Shown: positions 55,619 through 64,000 of the stretch, in pieces
Numbering within the stretch: the first letter of the stretch is position 1
How the letters are laid out: each line of letters starts with the position of its first letter
Source: Bifidobacterium sp. ESL0704
Lineage (GTDB): Bacteria; Actinomycetota; Actinomycetes; Actinomycetales; Bifidobacteriaceae
Reading direction: 5' to 3'
Length of the DNA: 64,000 bases
Assembly: GCF_029392075.1 (NCBI RefSeq)
Contig: NZ_CP113929.1
Coordinates: 558,001-622,000 of the forward strand
Translations under genes and position numbers: made by a program
Notes under the pieces: model-generated
The model's database searches: none
Told to the model about the DNA's origin: nothing
The model's input: only the letters and a program-made list of their open reading frames with translations

Positions 55619-56343
55619 CGGATTGGGAAAAGTGCCGTCTGGACGGAGAAAAGGCCAAGTGTGCCGATTCGAGTGATCCGCTGCGACGTCGGAGGCATCG
55701 CTGTGAAGCGATCAAGCAATCGTGGTGTGTCGGTTCTGTCGGTTCTGTCGGTTCGGCTAGTTCGGCTAGTTCAGCTGATTCGACGGGTCCGATTGGTTCT
55801 GTCGGTTCGGCCAGTTCGGCTAGTTCGGCTAGTTCAGCTGATTCGACGGGTCCGATTGGTTCGGTAGGTTCGGTAGGTTCGGTTGGCTTAACTAATTCGG
55901 CTGGTTCGGCGGGTTCAGCATACGCAACATGTTCTGCGGATTCGGCCAATTCCTCCAGTTCGCTTGGTTTGGTCGATCGGCCTCGTTCCCGGCTTCTTCA
56001 TACGAGTGATGAAGGATCTGGAACCATCAATGGTGTGATGCTGATTGCCATTGCGTCGATTCTTCTATCGGCGATTGCCTTGGGTGGTAATCTGCTGGTC
56101 TGCATTTCCCAAGCCCGGTCAGCCGCAGACCAGGCCGCCATTGCAGGAGCGGCGTCGGCGCGGGACGGTGATTTCGATCCGTGCATCAAATCCAGACTGG
56201 CCTCGACACTCAACAAGGCATCCCTCGTTACCTGCCAGGTGGATGAGGAAGATGTCACGGTCAAGGTCGGCGTGAAAACCGCGGTTCCGTTCACACCTCT
56301 GGTCACTCGCATGGCGCGTGCCGGGCCGGTAGAATGTTCGTGA
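55615..56343 (+). CDS. TadE-family pseudopilin (Rv3654c-like) with a serine/glycine repeat region
   Basis: 242 residues. The C-terminal part has a DEGSGTINGVMLIAIAS start at Gly134 and a long hydrophobic helix, then ARSAADQAAIAGA and a small domain with two cysteines. This matches the TadE-like proteins of the actinobacterial helicase/secretion neighbourhood. The first 133 residues form a very long leader, and about 60 of them are near-perfect repeats of Gly, Ser, Val and Ala. The ATG overlaps the tadE stop (ATGA), so translation is coupled. This is the last gene of the cluster; a weak 6-base hairpin follows the stop. Confidence 0.75.
   Translation: MTDWEKCRLDGEKAKCADSSDPLRRRRHRCEAIKQSWCVGSVGSVGSASSASSADSTGPIGSVGSASSASSASSADSTGPIGSVGSVGSVGLTNSAGSAGSAYATCSADSANSSSSLGLVDRPRSRLLHTSDEGSGTINGVMLIAIASILLSAIALGGNLLVCISQARSAADQAAIAGAASARDGDFDPCIKSRLASTLNKASLVTCQVDEEDVTVKVGVKTAVPFTPLVTRMARAGPVECS
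55741..55857 (+). repeat. Minisatellite in the pseudopilin gene
   Basis: Two long units lie in tandem: 54 bases (55741-55794) and 63 bases (55795-55857). They differ mainly by one extra 9-base TAGTTCGGC-type block. GGTTCGGTA-type 9-base repeats continue to about 55915. All units are multiples of three, so changes in copy number keep the frame; the first unit codes for GSVGSASSASSADSTGPI. The difference between units looks like replication slippage. Confidence 0.88.
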
Positions 56344-56485
56344 GCGTTGGTGAAACGCTGGCGTGTATGAGGGTTGGCGGGCAGACGGACTTTAGGATAT
56401 AGGCAGGCAGATGACCGCGGATACGGCGGGAACGTTTCTGCTTGCAGGCGACGTCAAGATAGTCGGGTGAAGGTAGGTTAGAGAT

Positions 56486-59479
56486 ATGGCACTTGCATTG
56501 TATCGACGGTATCGGCCAGACACATTTGATGGCATCATAGGGCAGGATCAGGTCACCGTCCCTCTTTCCCGGGCGTTGGACGAAGGCAGGCTCACCCATG
56601 CCTACCTCTTCAGCGGGCCGAGGGGCTGCGGCAAGACCAGTTCCGCGCGCATATTGGCCCGGTGCATCAATTGCGCCAAAGGCCCGACCTCGCACCCATG
56701 CGGCGAATGCGAAAGCTGCAAGGACTTGGCCACCGGCGGTCCCGGTTCGATCGACGTGGTCGAGATCGATGCCGCCAGCCACAACGGCGTCGAGGATGCC
56801 CGTGAGCTGCGGGAGCGTGCCGCATTCGCCCCGGCCCGTGACAGGTATAAGATTTTCATCCTTGACGAAGCCCATATGGTCACCCAGCAGGGGTTCAACG
56901 CCCTGTTGAAGATTGTGGAAGAGCCGCCGGAACATGTCATGTTCATCTTCGCCACCACCGAGCCCGACAAGGTCATCTCGACCATTCGCTCGCGTACTCA
57001 TCATTATCCGTTCCGTCTGGTGCCGCCTGAGGTCATGGGGCCGTATCTGGAGGAGGTGTGCGACAACGAGCACATCGAGCTGGAACCGGGCGTGCTGAAG
57101 CTCACCATGCGTGCCGGCGGTGGTTCCGTGCGCGACACGCTTTCCGTACTCGACCAGCTGATGGCCGGTGCCGTCGACAACGAGGTGTCATACGATTCCG
57201 CTGTAGCGCTGCTTGGATTCACCCCCGACGAGCTTATCGGCGAGGCGATTGACGCCGTCATCGACAAGGACGGTGAGAAGCTTTACGCCGTGGTCGAGAA
57301 AGTCGTGGTAGGCGGCTTCGAACCCAGACGGTTCGTGGAGGATCTGCTTGCCCGTGTCCGCGATCTTCTTGTACTCACCCTTGGTGGCGAGAAGGCGGAA
57401 AACGTGTTGAGCGACGACTCCGCGGTCGAGGATATGAGCGATCTGCACCGCCAATCCAAAGCGTTGGGACTTGCGACGCTTACGGCGATGGCCGAGACCA
57501 TCAACGACACCTTGGGCAGTATGACAGGTGCGATCTCGCCTCGTATGCGTCTGGAGCTTTTGGCCGCGAAACTGCTGGCCGGCCGCGAGAACGGTTTTGC
57601 GACGAATGCGGCCCAAGCCGGTTCCATCTCTGCGAATATGGGCTCGTCGCAGCCTGCTGCAGGCAATAACGGGCTTCGGCAAGGCAACAATGCGGCGCGT
57701 GGCCGTGGTGGCTTCATCGGTTCGAGCAGGAATGCGGCGAATCATAGCCAGGCAAGTACCGGCCCTGTCTCCGCTTCCCAAGGCTTCGGTCCCAACGCGG
57801 CAACACAAGACCTGCAGGCTGGCAATAATGCCAATAGGCGGGTTGCCGGCGGTGGTGCTGCTTCTACGTCTGCCGGTAATGGTGAACCTCACGGATGGCA
57901 AGGCAATGCACAGAACGGAACAGAACAGAATCAACGTTCTTCCGCTGCGAATATGGCAGCCAATACAGCCGGTTCCGGCCCTGAACGGCAACAAGGAACT
58001 CAGGCCGCGGCACCGGCAAAGGTGAACGTCGACCCGAATGCCACGGTCGAACAAAAATGGGACATCGTGCTCAAGGCATTGCCGGAGGATGTGCGTGAAT
58101 ACGTTGCCCACGACAAGGTGCCTACGGTTTCGTTGGCGACCAACAACGCCGGCAGATCTCGTCTGTCGATGACTTTCGACTGTGCGCTGAGCCAGCATGC
58201 CTTTGCTTTGGCGCTTGCCTCCGATGCCGAGCACAATGGCCAGAAGGCCGCCAATGTGGTGTTGAATGGGGTGCGCTCCGTATTCGGGCCTCACACCATG
58301 ATCGCTCCCACTGGTGTGGCCGCAAACGGTGAAAGGGTCATTTCCACCAAGCGTATGAAGCCTGAAGAGCTTGCCAAGGTCAAGCGCGATATCGCGGTTG
58401 CCAAAGTCTCTGCGACCGGCGGATTGGGCATGGTCGGCGCGCAAAGTGGCCACAGCGCCTCGGCGCCCAAAGAACAGAAGAAGTCCGACGCCGATGCCGC
58501 CGATGAATCCGATGATTCTTCTCATCGAGTCGGGCATTGCGGAAACGAGGACGGCTGGAGAAGTGAGAGCGTAAGCCAGACCGATGCCGTTGGCATAGAA
58601 AACGGCAACGGTTCATCGCAAGCTGATGCTGCGGGGGCAGGTGTATCCGCAGCGGTTCGGCAAGATGACGGGCAAGATCATGCTAACCCGGTGACCATGG
58701 GCGTCGGGTCGCAGGATCCTATGGACGACGATTACGATCCGTGGATGAATCCGTTGCCTGCGCCCGGTTTCGCAAATGGTGCGCCTTCAAGTCCAGTCAA
58801 CGGGCAAAAGACCGGAATTTCCGGTGACAATGCCACGCGACAGTTTGGTGGCAATAGCGCGGGTAATTCTGCACCTGCCGACGGATTGGCAAACCATGCC
58901 GCCGAGCATCACAAGAAGCATATCGCGGTTCCTGATTTGAGCGATGGCATCGACCCATGGGCCACGCCTGTGTCTGGGCAAGCCGCAGCTGATTCCGGTT
59001 CCGGTGCAATGGGTGCCGAAGGCGATTTGGCCGGCCGACAGTCAGGAAACAACGGTGGGCCTCGCAACCCGGCACCTGCCGTCAATGCATGGCAGACGAG
59101 GTCGCCGGAACCTACCGTTTCGCCGAACGGCACGGATGGTAACGGGAATCCGGCTGATGCGCAATCAGGTAATGCCCATCCGCAATCCGTGGCCCCGAAG
59201 GGCAACGTTGGCGTCAATCTCGATGACAGAGGAGACGTGGCCGCACGTTTCCAGGACGCCGATTTGGCCGATGATGCCGAACAACGTCCACGGGTGGCGG
59301 CCGAGGATGATGATTATTCCCTGAACGACCAGTCGTTGGGCGATGTCACGGCGGTGGGCTTGGATGAGCTCTCCAAGCTCTTCGAGGTCAAAAAGGTCGA
59401 GAGTTTCAAGGCCGACGATCCGAAGAACCCCAAGAACATCAAACCGGTCAACAATCATCCCGAAGAGGAGAGGCGATAA
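56486..59479 (+). CDS. dnaX: DNA polymerase III subunits gamma and tau
   Basis: A 997-residue clamp-loader subunit. The AAA+ domain has Walker [10 protein letters not shown] with Lys50, a zinc site ([19 protein letters not shown]), the [11 protein letters not shown]alker B region and the SRTHHYPFR sensor. Domain III follows to about residue 365. Two low-complexity stretches rich in Gly, Asn, Gln and Ser then flank a more conserved segment (about 510-640, from [18 protein letters not shown]) that is likely the tau polymerase-binding region. The last 330 residues are largely disordered. No obvious programmed-frameshift site for making a short gamma form is seen. recR starts one base after the stop. 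Confidence 0.95.
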   Translation: MALALYRRYRPDTFDGIIGQDQVTVPLSRALDEGRLTHAYLFSGPRGCGKTSSARILARCINCAKGPTSHPCGECESCKDLATGGPGSIDVVEIDAASHNGVEDARELRERAAFAPARDRYKIFILDEAHMVTQQGFNALLKIVEEPPEHVMFIFATTEPDKVISTIRSRTHHYPFRLVPPEVMGPYLEEVCDNEHIELEPGVLKLTMRAGGGSVRDTLSVLDQLMAGAVDNEVSYDSAVALLGFTPDELIGEAIDAVIDKDGEKLYAVVEKVVVGGFEPRRFVEDLLARVRDLLVLTLGGEKAENVLSDDSAVEDMSDLHRQSKALGLATLTAMAETINDTLGSMTGAISPRMRLELLAAKLLAGRENGFATNAAQAGSISANMGSSQPAAGNNGLRQGNNAARGRGGFIGSSRNAANHSQASTGPVSASQGFGPNAATQDLQAGNNANRRVAGGGAASTSAGNGEPHGWQGNAQNGTEQNQRSSAANMAANTAGSGPERQQGTQAAAPAKVNVDPNATVEQKWDIVLKALPEDVREYVAHDKVPTVSLATNNAGRSRLSMTFDCALSQHAFALALASDAEHNGQKAANVVLNGVRSVFGPHTMIAPTGVAANGERVISTKRMKPEELAKVKRDIAVAKVSATGGLGMVGAQSGHSASAPKEQKKSDADAADESDDSSHRVGHCGNEDGWRSESVSQTDAVGIENGNGSSQADAAGAGVSAAVRQDDGQDHANPVTMGVGSQDPMDDDYDPWMNPLPAPGFANGAPSSPVNGQKTGISGDNATRQFGGNSAGNSAPADGLANHAAEHHKKHIAVPDLSDGIDPWATPVSGQAAADSGSGAMGAEGDLAGRQSGNNGGPRNPAPAVNAWQTRSPEPTVSPNGTDGNGNPADAQSGNAHPQSVAPKGNVGVNLDDRGDVAARFQDADLADDAEQRPRVAAEDDDYSLNDQSLGDVTAVGLDELSKLFEVKKVESFKADDPKNPKNIKPVNNHPEEERR

Positions 59480-59480
59480 G

Positions 59481-60083
59481 ATGGCATTGGCTTATGATGG
59501 CGCGATACAGCGTCTTATCGACGGTTTCGCGCGCCTGCCGGGCATCGGTCCCAAAGGTGCCCAGCGTATAGCGTTCTATTTGCTTTCGGCCAGTGACGAG
59601 GAAGCGCAGGATCTCGCCGACGCCATTCGTGAGGTCAAGGAGAAGGTGCGTTTCTGCGAGATCTGCGGCAATGTATGCGAGACGAGTCCGTGCCCGGTCT
59701 GCTCGGATCCGCGCCGTGACCACTCCATCATCTGTGTGGTCGAGGAGCCGAAAGACGTGATGAGCATCGAGCGTACCCGTGAGTTCCATGGCGTCTACCA
59801 TGTGCTGGGAGGAGCCATCAATCCGATGGCCAACGTCGGTCCCGGCGATCTGGCCATTCCCAAACTGCTCGACAGGCTCAAAACCGATGAGGTCAAGGAG
59901 ATCATTCTGGCGCTCGATCCCAACATCGAAGGTGAGGCGACCGTCACCTACCTAAGCAGGCTGCTGTCCCCGCTCGGTCTCAGGGTCACGCGGCTTGCCA
60001 GCGGCCTGCCGGTGGGCAGCGACTTGGAATATGCGGATGAAATCACGCTGGGAAGGGCCTTGGAAGGCCGGCAGGAAGCCTGA
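59481..60083 (+). CDS. recR: Recombination mediator RecR
   Basis: A 200-residue protein of standard length that forms a ring with RecO to load RecA at gapped DNA. The helix-hairpin-helix is at the start ([21 protein letters not shown]), the zinc finger is [16 protein letters not shown], the Toprim domain runs from [15 protein letters not shown] through [16 protein letters not shown], and the Walker-like end is [20 protein letters not shown]. The ATG at 59481 has a GAGGAGAGG site. It is co-transcribed with dnaX, the common arrangement. Confidence 0.96.
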   Translation: MALAYDGAIQRLIDGFARLPGIGPKGAQRIAFYLLSASDEEAQDLADAIREVKEKVRFCEICGNVCETSPCPVCSDPRRDHSIICVVEEPKDVMSIERTREFHGVYHVLGGAINPMANVGPGDLAIPKLLDRLKTDEVKEIILALDPNIEGEATVTYLSRLLSPLGLRVTRLASGLPVGSDLEYADEITLGRALEGRQEA

Positions 60084-60142
60084 ACGTTCAATAGCGTATG
60101 CCCGCATGGTGGTAGGTGGCCCAATCGGGCGGGAGACTGGCA

Positions 60143-60148
60143 TATAAT
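60143..60148 (+). promoter_or_regulatory. -10 element ahead of the aspartokinase gene
   Basis: A consensus TATAAT at 60143-60148 in the 200-base gap after recR suggests that aspartokinase has its own promoter with a leader of about 130 bases. No matching -35 stands out at 17 bases, so this is moderate evidence only. Confidence 0.45.
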
Positions 60149-60283
60149 GCAATCATTACTGTCAAAAGTCGACCGCAAGAACGGGTTATGCTGCGCTTTT
60201 TGCGTCGTTTCGTCTGTGGCCCGGCTGAGATTTGGCGGCATACATCTTTTACGATGTATCTGCCGGGGGAGATAAGTGAAATC

Positions 60284-61048
60284 GTGGCGCTCATCGTGCA
60301 GAAATACGGCGGTTCCTCTGTGGCCGACGCCGAGTCCATCAAGCGCGTCGCCAGGCGGATTGTAGAGACAAAACGTAAGGGCAACAATGTCGCCGTCGTC
60401 GTTTCGGCGATGGGGGACACCACCGACGACCTGATCGATCAGGCGATGAGCATCGATTCCAATCCTCCCGCCCGCGAAATGGACATGCTGATGACGGCAG
60501 GGGAGCGTATCTCGATGAGTCTTTTGGCGATGGCCATCCACGCCGACGGCGAACGCGCTTACTCATTCACCGGTTCCCAGGCAGGTTTCATGACCGACGC
60601 CCAATTCGGCGCGGCGCACATCAAAGCCGTGAAGCCCGAGCGTGTGGCCCATGTCGTACACGACGGCAAGATCGCCATTGTCGCCGGATTCCAGGGTATC
60701 AACGCCGATGGTGATTACACCACGTTGGGCCGCGGCGGTTCCGATACTTCGGCGGTGGCGCTCGCAGTGGCAATGGGTGCCGATATCTGCGAGATCTACA
60801 CCGACGTGGACGGTATTTTCACCGCCGATCCGCGTATCGTACCCAGCGCTCGTCGTATCCCGTCCATCGGCTACGATGCCATTCTCGAAATGGCCTCCTG
60901 CGGTTCGAAGGTCCTCGCCCTGCGTTGCGTCGAATACGCCCAGCGTTTCAATATGCCGTTGCATGTGCGCAGCTCGTTCTCGCACCGGATGGGCACGTTG
61001 GTGGTGCCGGAGGGCGTCGATGCACGAACGTTGCCGAACCTGAACTAA
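60284..61048 (+). CDS. Aspartokinase catalytic subunit
   Basis: 254 residues, covering only the amino-acid kinase domain. It phosphorylates aspartate, the first step towards lysine, threonine, methionine and diaminopimelate. [20 protein letters not shown] opens the domain, [36 protein letters not shown] is split over the substrate-binding and ATP-binding loops, and the protein ends soon after [14 protein letters not shown]. The regulatory ACT domains of a standard enzyme of about 420 residues are absent and are encoded by the next gene. The GTG at 60284 is chosen because the conserved domain starts three residues later; a longer frame upstream has no homologous content. Confidence 0.9.
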   Translation: MALIVQKYGGSSVADAESIKRVARRIVETKRKGNNVAVVVSAMGDTTDDLIDQAMSIDSNPPAREMDMLMTAGERISMSLLAMAIHADGERAYSFTGSQAGFMTDAQFGAAHIKAVKPERVAHVVHDGKIAIVAGFQGINADGDYTTLGRGGSDTSAVALAVAMGADICEIYTDVDGIFTADPRIVPSARRIPSIGYDAILEMASCGSKVLALRCVEYAQRFNMPLHVRSSFSHRMGTLVVPEGVDARTLPNLN

Positions 61049-61134
61049 CGGCCTGCAACGAGCCTGTTTGCACGGATAATGAGAACAGAACATATCTTCA
61101 TAGACTTCAACGCCAAGAGAACAAAGGAAACACA

Positions 61135-61755
61135 ATGAGCAGCGACAACACGAAAGACGATGACCTATTTCGCAGCGATCAAAACGCAACGGGCGCAAGC
61201 GACAACAAGTCGATGGGCGACATCTTCCCGGATCTCGGCCCCGAGACCCCTGTGATTTCCGGCGTCGCGCACGATCGTACCGAATCCCTGGTCACGGTGC
61301 GCGGCGTTCCCGACGTTCCCGGCATGGCGGCCCGCGTGTTCACCGAGCTCGCCAAAAGCGGTATCAACGTCGACATGATCGTGCAGGCCGGAGCCTCGAC
61401 CGGCAAGGCGGACATCTCCTTCACCGTGCCGGACGCCACGGTGAAAACGGTGGAGAAAGCGCTTGACGACAAAAAGGGCGAACTGGGCTATGGCTCCTAT
61501 TTCGTCAATTCTGAGGTCGGCAAGGTCGCGGTGGTGGGGGTGGGCATGAAAACCCATTCCGGGTTGGCCGCCAAGTTCTTCGAGGCGTTGAGCGACAAGC
61601 ACATCAACGTGATGATGATTTCGACTTCCGAGATTCGCATCGCGGCCCTCGTTCCGCTTGATCAGCTCGATGACGCCGTGCGGGCCCTGCACACCGCTTA
61701 CGGCCTTGACGCCGATCAGGTGGAAGCCGTGGTTTACGGGGGTACCGGTCGCTGA
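61135..61755 (+). CDS. Aspartokinase regulatory subunit (two ACT domains)
   Basis: 206 residues. After about 40 polar residues come two ACT domains: SLVTVRGVPDVPGMAARVFTEL to about residue 115, then VAVVGVGMKTHSGLAAKFFEAL with NVMMISTSEIRIAALV. These bind lysine and threonine in aspartokinases and give feedback control. It follows the kinase-domain gene by 86 bases and has its own AAAGGAA ribosome site, so the two chains likely assemble into one enzyme. In Corynebacterium a similar beta subunit arises from an internal start in one gene; here the genes are truly separate. The asd gene follows. Confidence 0.88.
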   Translation: MSSDNTKDDDLFRSDQNATGASDNKSMGDIFPDLGPETPVISGVAHDRTESLVTVRGVPDVPGMAARVFTELAKSGINVDMIVQAGASTGKADISFTVPDATVKTVEKALDDKKGELGYGSYFVNSEVGKVAVVGVGMKTHSGLAAKFFEALSDKHINVMMISTSEIRIAALVPLDQLDDAVRALHTAYGLDADQVEAVVYGGTGR

Positions 61756-62110
61756 GCGCTGCCCGGTTCGGCGTTGGATTCCGGCCATGCCGTCCGCTTG
61801 AGTAATGGGCGCATCTGCTGAGCTGCCGTCAGTGGGAAACCGTACCTCGAACCTCGTGGATGGAGGTCAGCGTTCGCCCCGATACCGTCGACTGCCTGTG
61901 GCGGCACATTCCCGCTGGTATGTCTCCTATGGCGTATGCCGTCGGTCGCTATATCTCATAAAGTCGTATACAGCCCCGGTCACGTAGCACCTCGCGCTAT
62001 GATATGGCACATAACGCCTCGTGATGTTTGCGCACCGGGGCGATGAACATCTCATGAGGTTGCGACAGTGTGAGCCCAAGGGCGAACGGTCGCCAAACGG
62101 GAGGAAACAG
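61756..62110 (+). other. 355-base gap ahead of asd
   Basis: No supported gene. A TATGAT -10-like hexamer at 61998-62003 without a clear -35 is the best promoter candidate for asd, giving a leader of about 100 bases. No riboswitch fold could be recognised by eye. Confidence 0.4.
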
Positions 62111-63184
62111 ATGGCCGAATCAAACGAAAACCAACAGCGCAAGGTCAATGTCGCGGTGCTGGGAGCCACCGGCCAGGTCGGCATGGTCATGCGGCGCGTG
62201 CTCGACGAACGGAATTTCCCCATTGACAATTTGCGTTTCCTGGCTTCCTCGCATTCCGCAGGTACCGTGCTCAAATGGCGCGACCGCGACATTGTGGTCG
62301 AGGACGTGGCCAAGGCCGATCTGAGCGGCATCGACATCGCGATTTTCTCCGCCGGTGGCGGCACTTCGAAGGTCTGGGCACCGAAATTCGCCGAGGCCGG
62401 GGCCTATGTCATCGATAACTCCTCGCAATGGCGCATGCACGATGACGTGCCGCTGGTCGTGGCCGAGGCCAATCCCGACGATCTCGACGACATCCCGCGC
62501 CGCATCGTCGCCAATCCCAACTGCACCACCATGGCCTGCATCCCCGTCTTGAAGGCGCTCGATACCCACTTCGGCCTCAAGCGCCTGATTGTCAGTTCCT
62601 ATCAGGCGGTTTCGGGAGCCGGACGCGCCGGTGTCGAGCAGTTGATGAACGAAGCCAAAGCCGCCGTCGACCAAGGTGCCGACAAGCTGGTCTTCGACGG
62701 TTCCGCCATCGATTTCCCCAAGCCCACCAAGGTCGTGCGCACCATCGCCTTCAACGCCGTGCCGTTCATCGGTGCCATCGTCGATGACGGCAGCGAGGAG
62801 ACCGACGAGGAACAGAAGTTGCGTAATGAAAGCCGTAAGATTCTGCATCTGCCGAACCTTGCCGCCTCCTGCACCTGCGTGCGCGTCGGCGTGTTCACCG
62901 CTCACGGCATGTCCGTCAACGCCGAATTCGAGCGCGACGTCACCCCTGACATGGCTCGCGAGGTCTTGAAGGACGCGCCGGGCGTCGAACTGGCCGATAT
63001 CCCGACCCCGCAACTGGCTGCGGGCCGCGACCCGAGCTATGTCGGGCGCATCCGCCAGGACCAGGCCGTCGACGGCAAGAAGGGACTGGCGTTCTTCATC
63101 GCCAACGACAACCTGCGCAAGGGCGCCGCCCTGAACGCCGTCGAATTGGCCGAAATCGTGGCCCGTAAGCATTTCGGTGCGTAG
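62111..63184 (+). CDS. asd: Aspartate-semialdehyde dehydrogenase
   Basis: 357 residues. It reduces aspartyl phosphate with NADPH to aspartate semialdehyde, the second step after aspartokinase and a branch point to lysine, threonine and cell-wall diaminopimelate. The nucleotide loop is VAVLGATGQVGMVM near the N-terminus. The catalytic Cys138 lies in NPNCTTM, and SYQAVSGAGRAGVEQL and the late GRIRQDQAVDGKKGLAFFIANDNLRKGAALNAV, seen in shorter pieces, close the fold. A GGGAGG site at 62099-62104 fixes the ATG at 62111. It is clustered with the two aspartokinase genes. Confidence 0.96.
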   Translation: MAESNENQQRKVNVAVLGATGQVGMVMRRVLDERNFPIDNLRFLASSHSAGTVLKWRDRDIVVEDVAKADLSGIDIAIFSAGGGTSKVWAPKFAEAGAYVIDNSSQWRMHDDVPLVVAEANPDDLDDIPRRIVANPNCTTMACIPVLKALDTHFGLKRLIVSSYQAVSGAGRAGVEQLMNEAKAAVDQGADKLVFDGSAIDFPKPTKVVRTIAFNAVPFIGAIVDDGSEETDEEQKLRNESRKILHLPNLAASCTCVRVGVFTAHGMSVNAEFERDVTPDMAREVLKDAPGVELADIPTPQLAAGRDPSYVGRIRQDQAVDGKKGLAFFIANDNLRKGAALNAVELAEIVARKHFGA

Positions 63185-63231
63185 TTGCCGGTTGAAGATG
63201 TGAACGGAATCGGCGAAAACGGCTCTGAACC

Positions 63232-63246
63232 CTGATTTTCATCGCA
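63232..63246 (-). repeat. Sixth copy of the TGCGATGAAAATCA repeat
   Basis: A perfect 15-base copy, read on the minus strand, 48 bases after asd. It belongs to the family clustered at 46038-46211, 17 kb away. Here it is single, so it cannot form the hairpins seen there. Confidence 0.8.
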
Positions 63247-63293
63247 ACTGTAGCAGTAAGGTGGACGAGCCTGCTGACTGAAGTTTGCCGGTT

Positions 63294-63454
63294 GCGGAGA
63301 TAATCACAGAAATGTGCCGGAATATGTGATTATCTCTGCACCAAAGTCAAAGATGCAGCCATAATCACGAAAAGGGGCTTAAAAGTGTGATTACTTCTGT
63401 ACAGGTGTCAGATGTACAGCCAAAATCACAGAAATATGCCGAAATGGCTTGATA
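63294..63454 (+). repeat. 61-bp tandem repeat with internal inverted repeats
   Basis: AATCAC recurs at 63302, 63363 and 63424, and TGTGATTA at 63325 and 63386, all exactly 61 bases apart, giving about 2.5 copies. Inside the first unit, 63294-63308 and 63325-63339 form a 15-base stem with one mismatch. Later units have diverged (about 70 to 80 percent by eye). The array ends about 60 bases before the last gene and fills most of the gap after asd. Confidence 0.85.
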
Positions 63455-63511
63455 TGTGCTTTACGCGCATCCATGGCACCTGACATACCGGTCACGTGGC
63501 ATACTGGAAGT

Positions 63512-64000
63512 ATGTCGAAGGCATCTAAAGAAGCACAGAAACAACTCGATCGCATCGTGGCATTGGGTTATCCCGACGTTGCCGATATGAGCGCGGCGGC
63601 GTTCCGTGCGCTCGCACGTCCCCTGATCGATGCCCTGAAAGACAGCGACTTGGGCGAGAACATCCTTCTGGTACCCACCCACGAGCTGGTCAGCCCTGAG
63701 TCGCTGATTGCCCGAACCAGTATCAACCGGATGGCCGGCTTCACCACCATGCCCCCGCGCGATGTCGCCAGTTTTCTGCCGCAAACGGGGTTCGAGCCGC
63801 CGGAGGGCCCGTTTTATCTGGTCATCGATCCGCACACCGGCACCGCCTACGTCAACCGTGAGCCGGATGTGGCCCGCAAGCTCATCGATTCCGACGAGCG
63901 TATGCCGTTGACCCTCGAGGAAGGGCTGGCCATCGCCACCCAGCATCCGGATTGGCTGGTGCGTAAGAACGGCTTCAACCTGCTCGGTTCCCGCAGCGCC
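63512..64000 (+). CDS. DUF5701-like protein, truncated by the window edge
   Basis: 163 codons are present and the frame is still open at the right edge. It starts with a lysine-rich helix and a Q-L-D-R-I-V-A-L-G-Y-P segment, then a helical domain with NILLVPTHELVSPESL and FYLVIDPHTGTAYVNREP. This resembles a family of uncharacterised actinobacterial proteins annotated DUF5701. No catalytic motif is visible. The only ribosome site is a weak GGAAG three bases before the ATG. The opposite-strand frame here is a shadow: codon bias and the conserved segments favour this strand. Confidence 0.75.
   Translation, partial: MSKASKEAQKQLDRIVALGYPDVADMSAAAFRALARPLIDALKDSDLGENILLVPTHELVSPESLIARTSINRMAGFTTMPPRDVASFLPQTGFEPPEGPFYLVIDPHTGTAYVNREPDVARKLIDSDERMPLTLEEGLAIATQHPDWLVRKNGFNLLGSRSA

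Noticed and set aside
55735..55915. Regular repeats that might suggest a CRISPR array
   Set aside because: The units are 9 bases and contiguous with no unique spacers, and they lie inside a coding frame. No cas genes are present anywhere in the window.
55578..55949. A minus-strand frame of Glu/Ala/Leu/Pro repeats
   Set aside because: It is the complement of the minisatellite in the pseudopilin gene and has no start signal.
63294..63454. The 61-bp repeats as a CRISPR array
   Set aside because: The whole 61-base unit is repeated and there are no unique spacers between conserved repeats; only about 2.5 units and no cas genes.
63461..63946. A 161-residue minus-strand frame at the right edge
   Set aside because: The plus strand has an open frame with conserved segments and normal codon use running to the window edge; the minus frame is its shadow.

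Overview
The window reads as a chromosome segment of a Bifidobacterium (Actinomycetota), moderately GC-rich. The main evidence is a single 3137-residue type I fatty acid synthase lying directly after an acyl-CoA carboxylase pair and followed by a holo-ACP synthase. Supporting evidence is an actinobacterial Tad pilus cluster, an aspartokinase split into two genes, the rpsO-pnp and dnaX-recR blocks, and a DUF5701-like gene. The species cannot be named from the sequence. A plant- or insect-associated lineage is only an inference from the pectin genes.

Layout. 1-5.3 kb: the end of a LacI-type regulator, a PucR-type regulator resembling FasR, a large membrane protein, and birA. 5.5-27.7 kb: a pectin and galacturonate utilisation island. 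28-41.9 kb: accA3-type and accD-type carboxylase genes, fas and acpS. 42.2-46 kb: a GH3 glycosidase, tRNA-Gly(TCC) and a small membrane protein. 46-49.8 kb: rpsO and pnp. 50-56.3 kb: a Tad/Flp pilus cluster. 56.5-63.2 kb: dnaX, recR, split aspartokinase and asd. 63.5 kb to the end: a truncated DUF5701-like gene.

How the island works. A secreted, cell-wall-directed 1669-residue protein carries both a GH28 polygalacturonase and a CE8 pectin methylesterase, so it can de-esterify and cut homogalacturonan at the cell surface. An ABC importer (lipoprotein plus two permeases, no ATPase) and an MFS sugar porter probably take up the products. A GH43 enzyme and a cytosolic SGNH hydrolase could trim side chains and acyl groups. 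UxaC, UxaB, UxaA, KdgK and Eda form a complete route from D-galacturonate through tagaturonate, altronate, KDG and KDPG to pyruvate and glyceraldehyde 3-phosphate. This is an entry to central metabolism that bypasses the bifid shunt's phosphoketolase. No mannonate-branch genes (uxuA/uxuB) are present, which points to galacturonate rather than glucuronate.

The island lies between birA and the acc-fas block, genes that act together in fatty-acid synthesis. This suggests an insertion at that point. No integrase, transposase or flanking repeat marks the edges.

Other structure worth attention: a short inverted-repeat family in the rpsO upstream region with one further copy 17 kb away; a 61-bp tandem palindromic repeat after asd; a near-identical 50-bp element in front of both the Tad machinery and the pilin genes; a 9-bp-based minisatellite inside a Tad pseudopilin gene; and an arginine/aspartate-rich tail on PNPase containing an exact 56-bp duplication.
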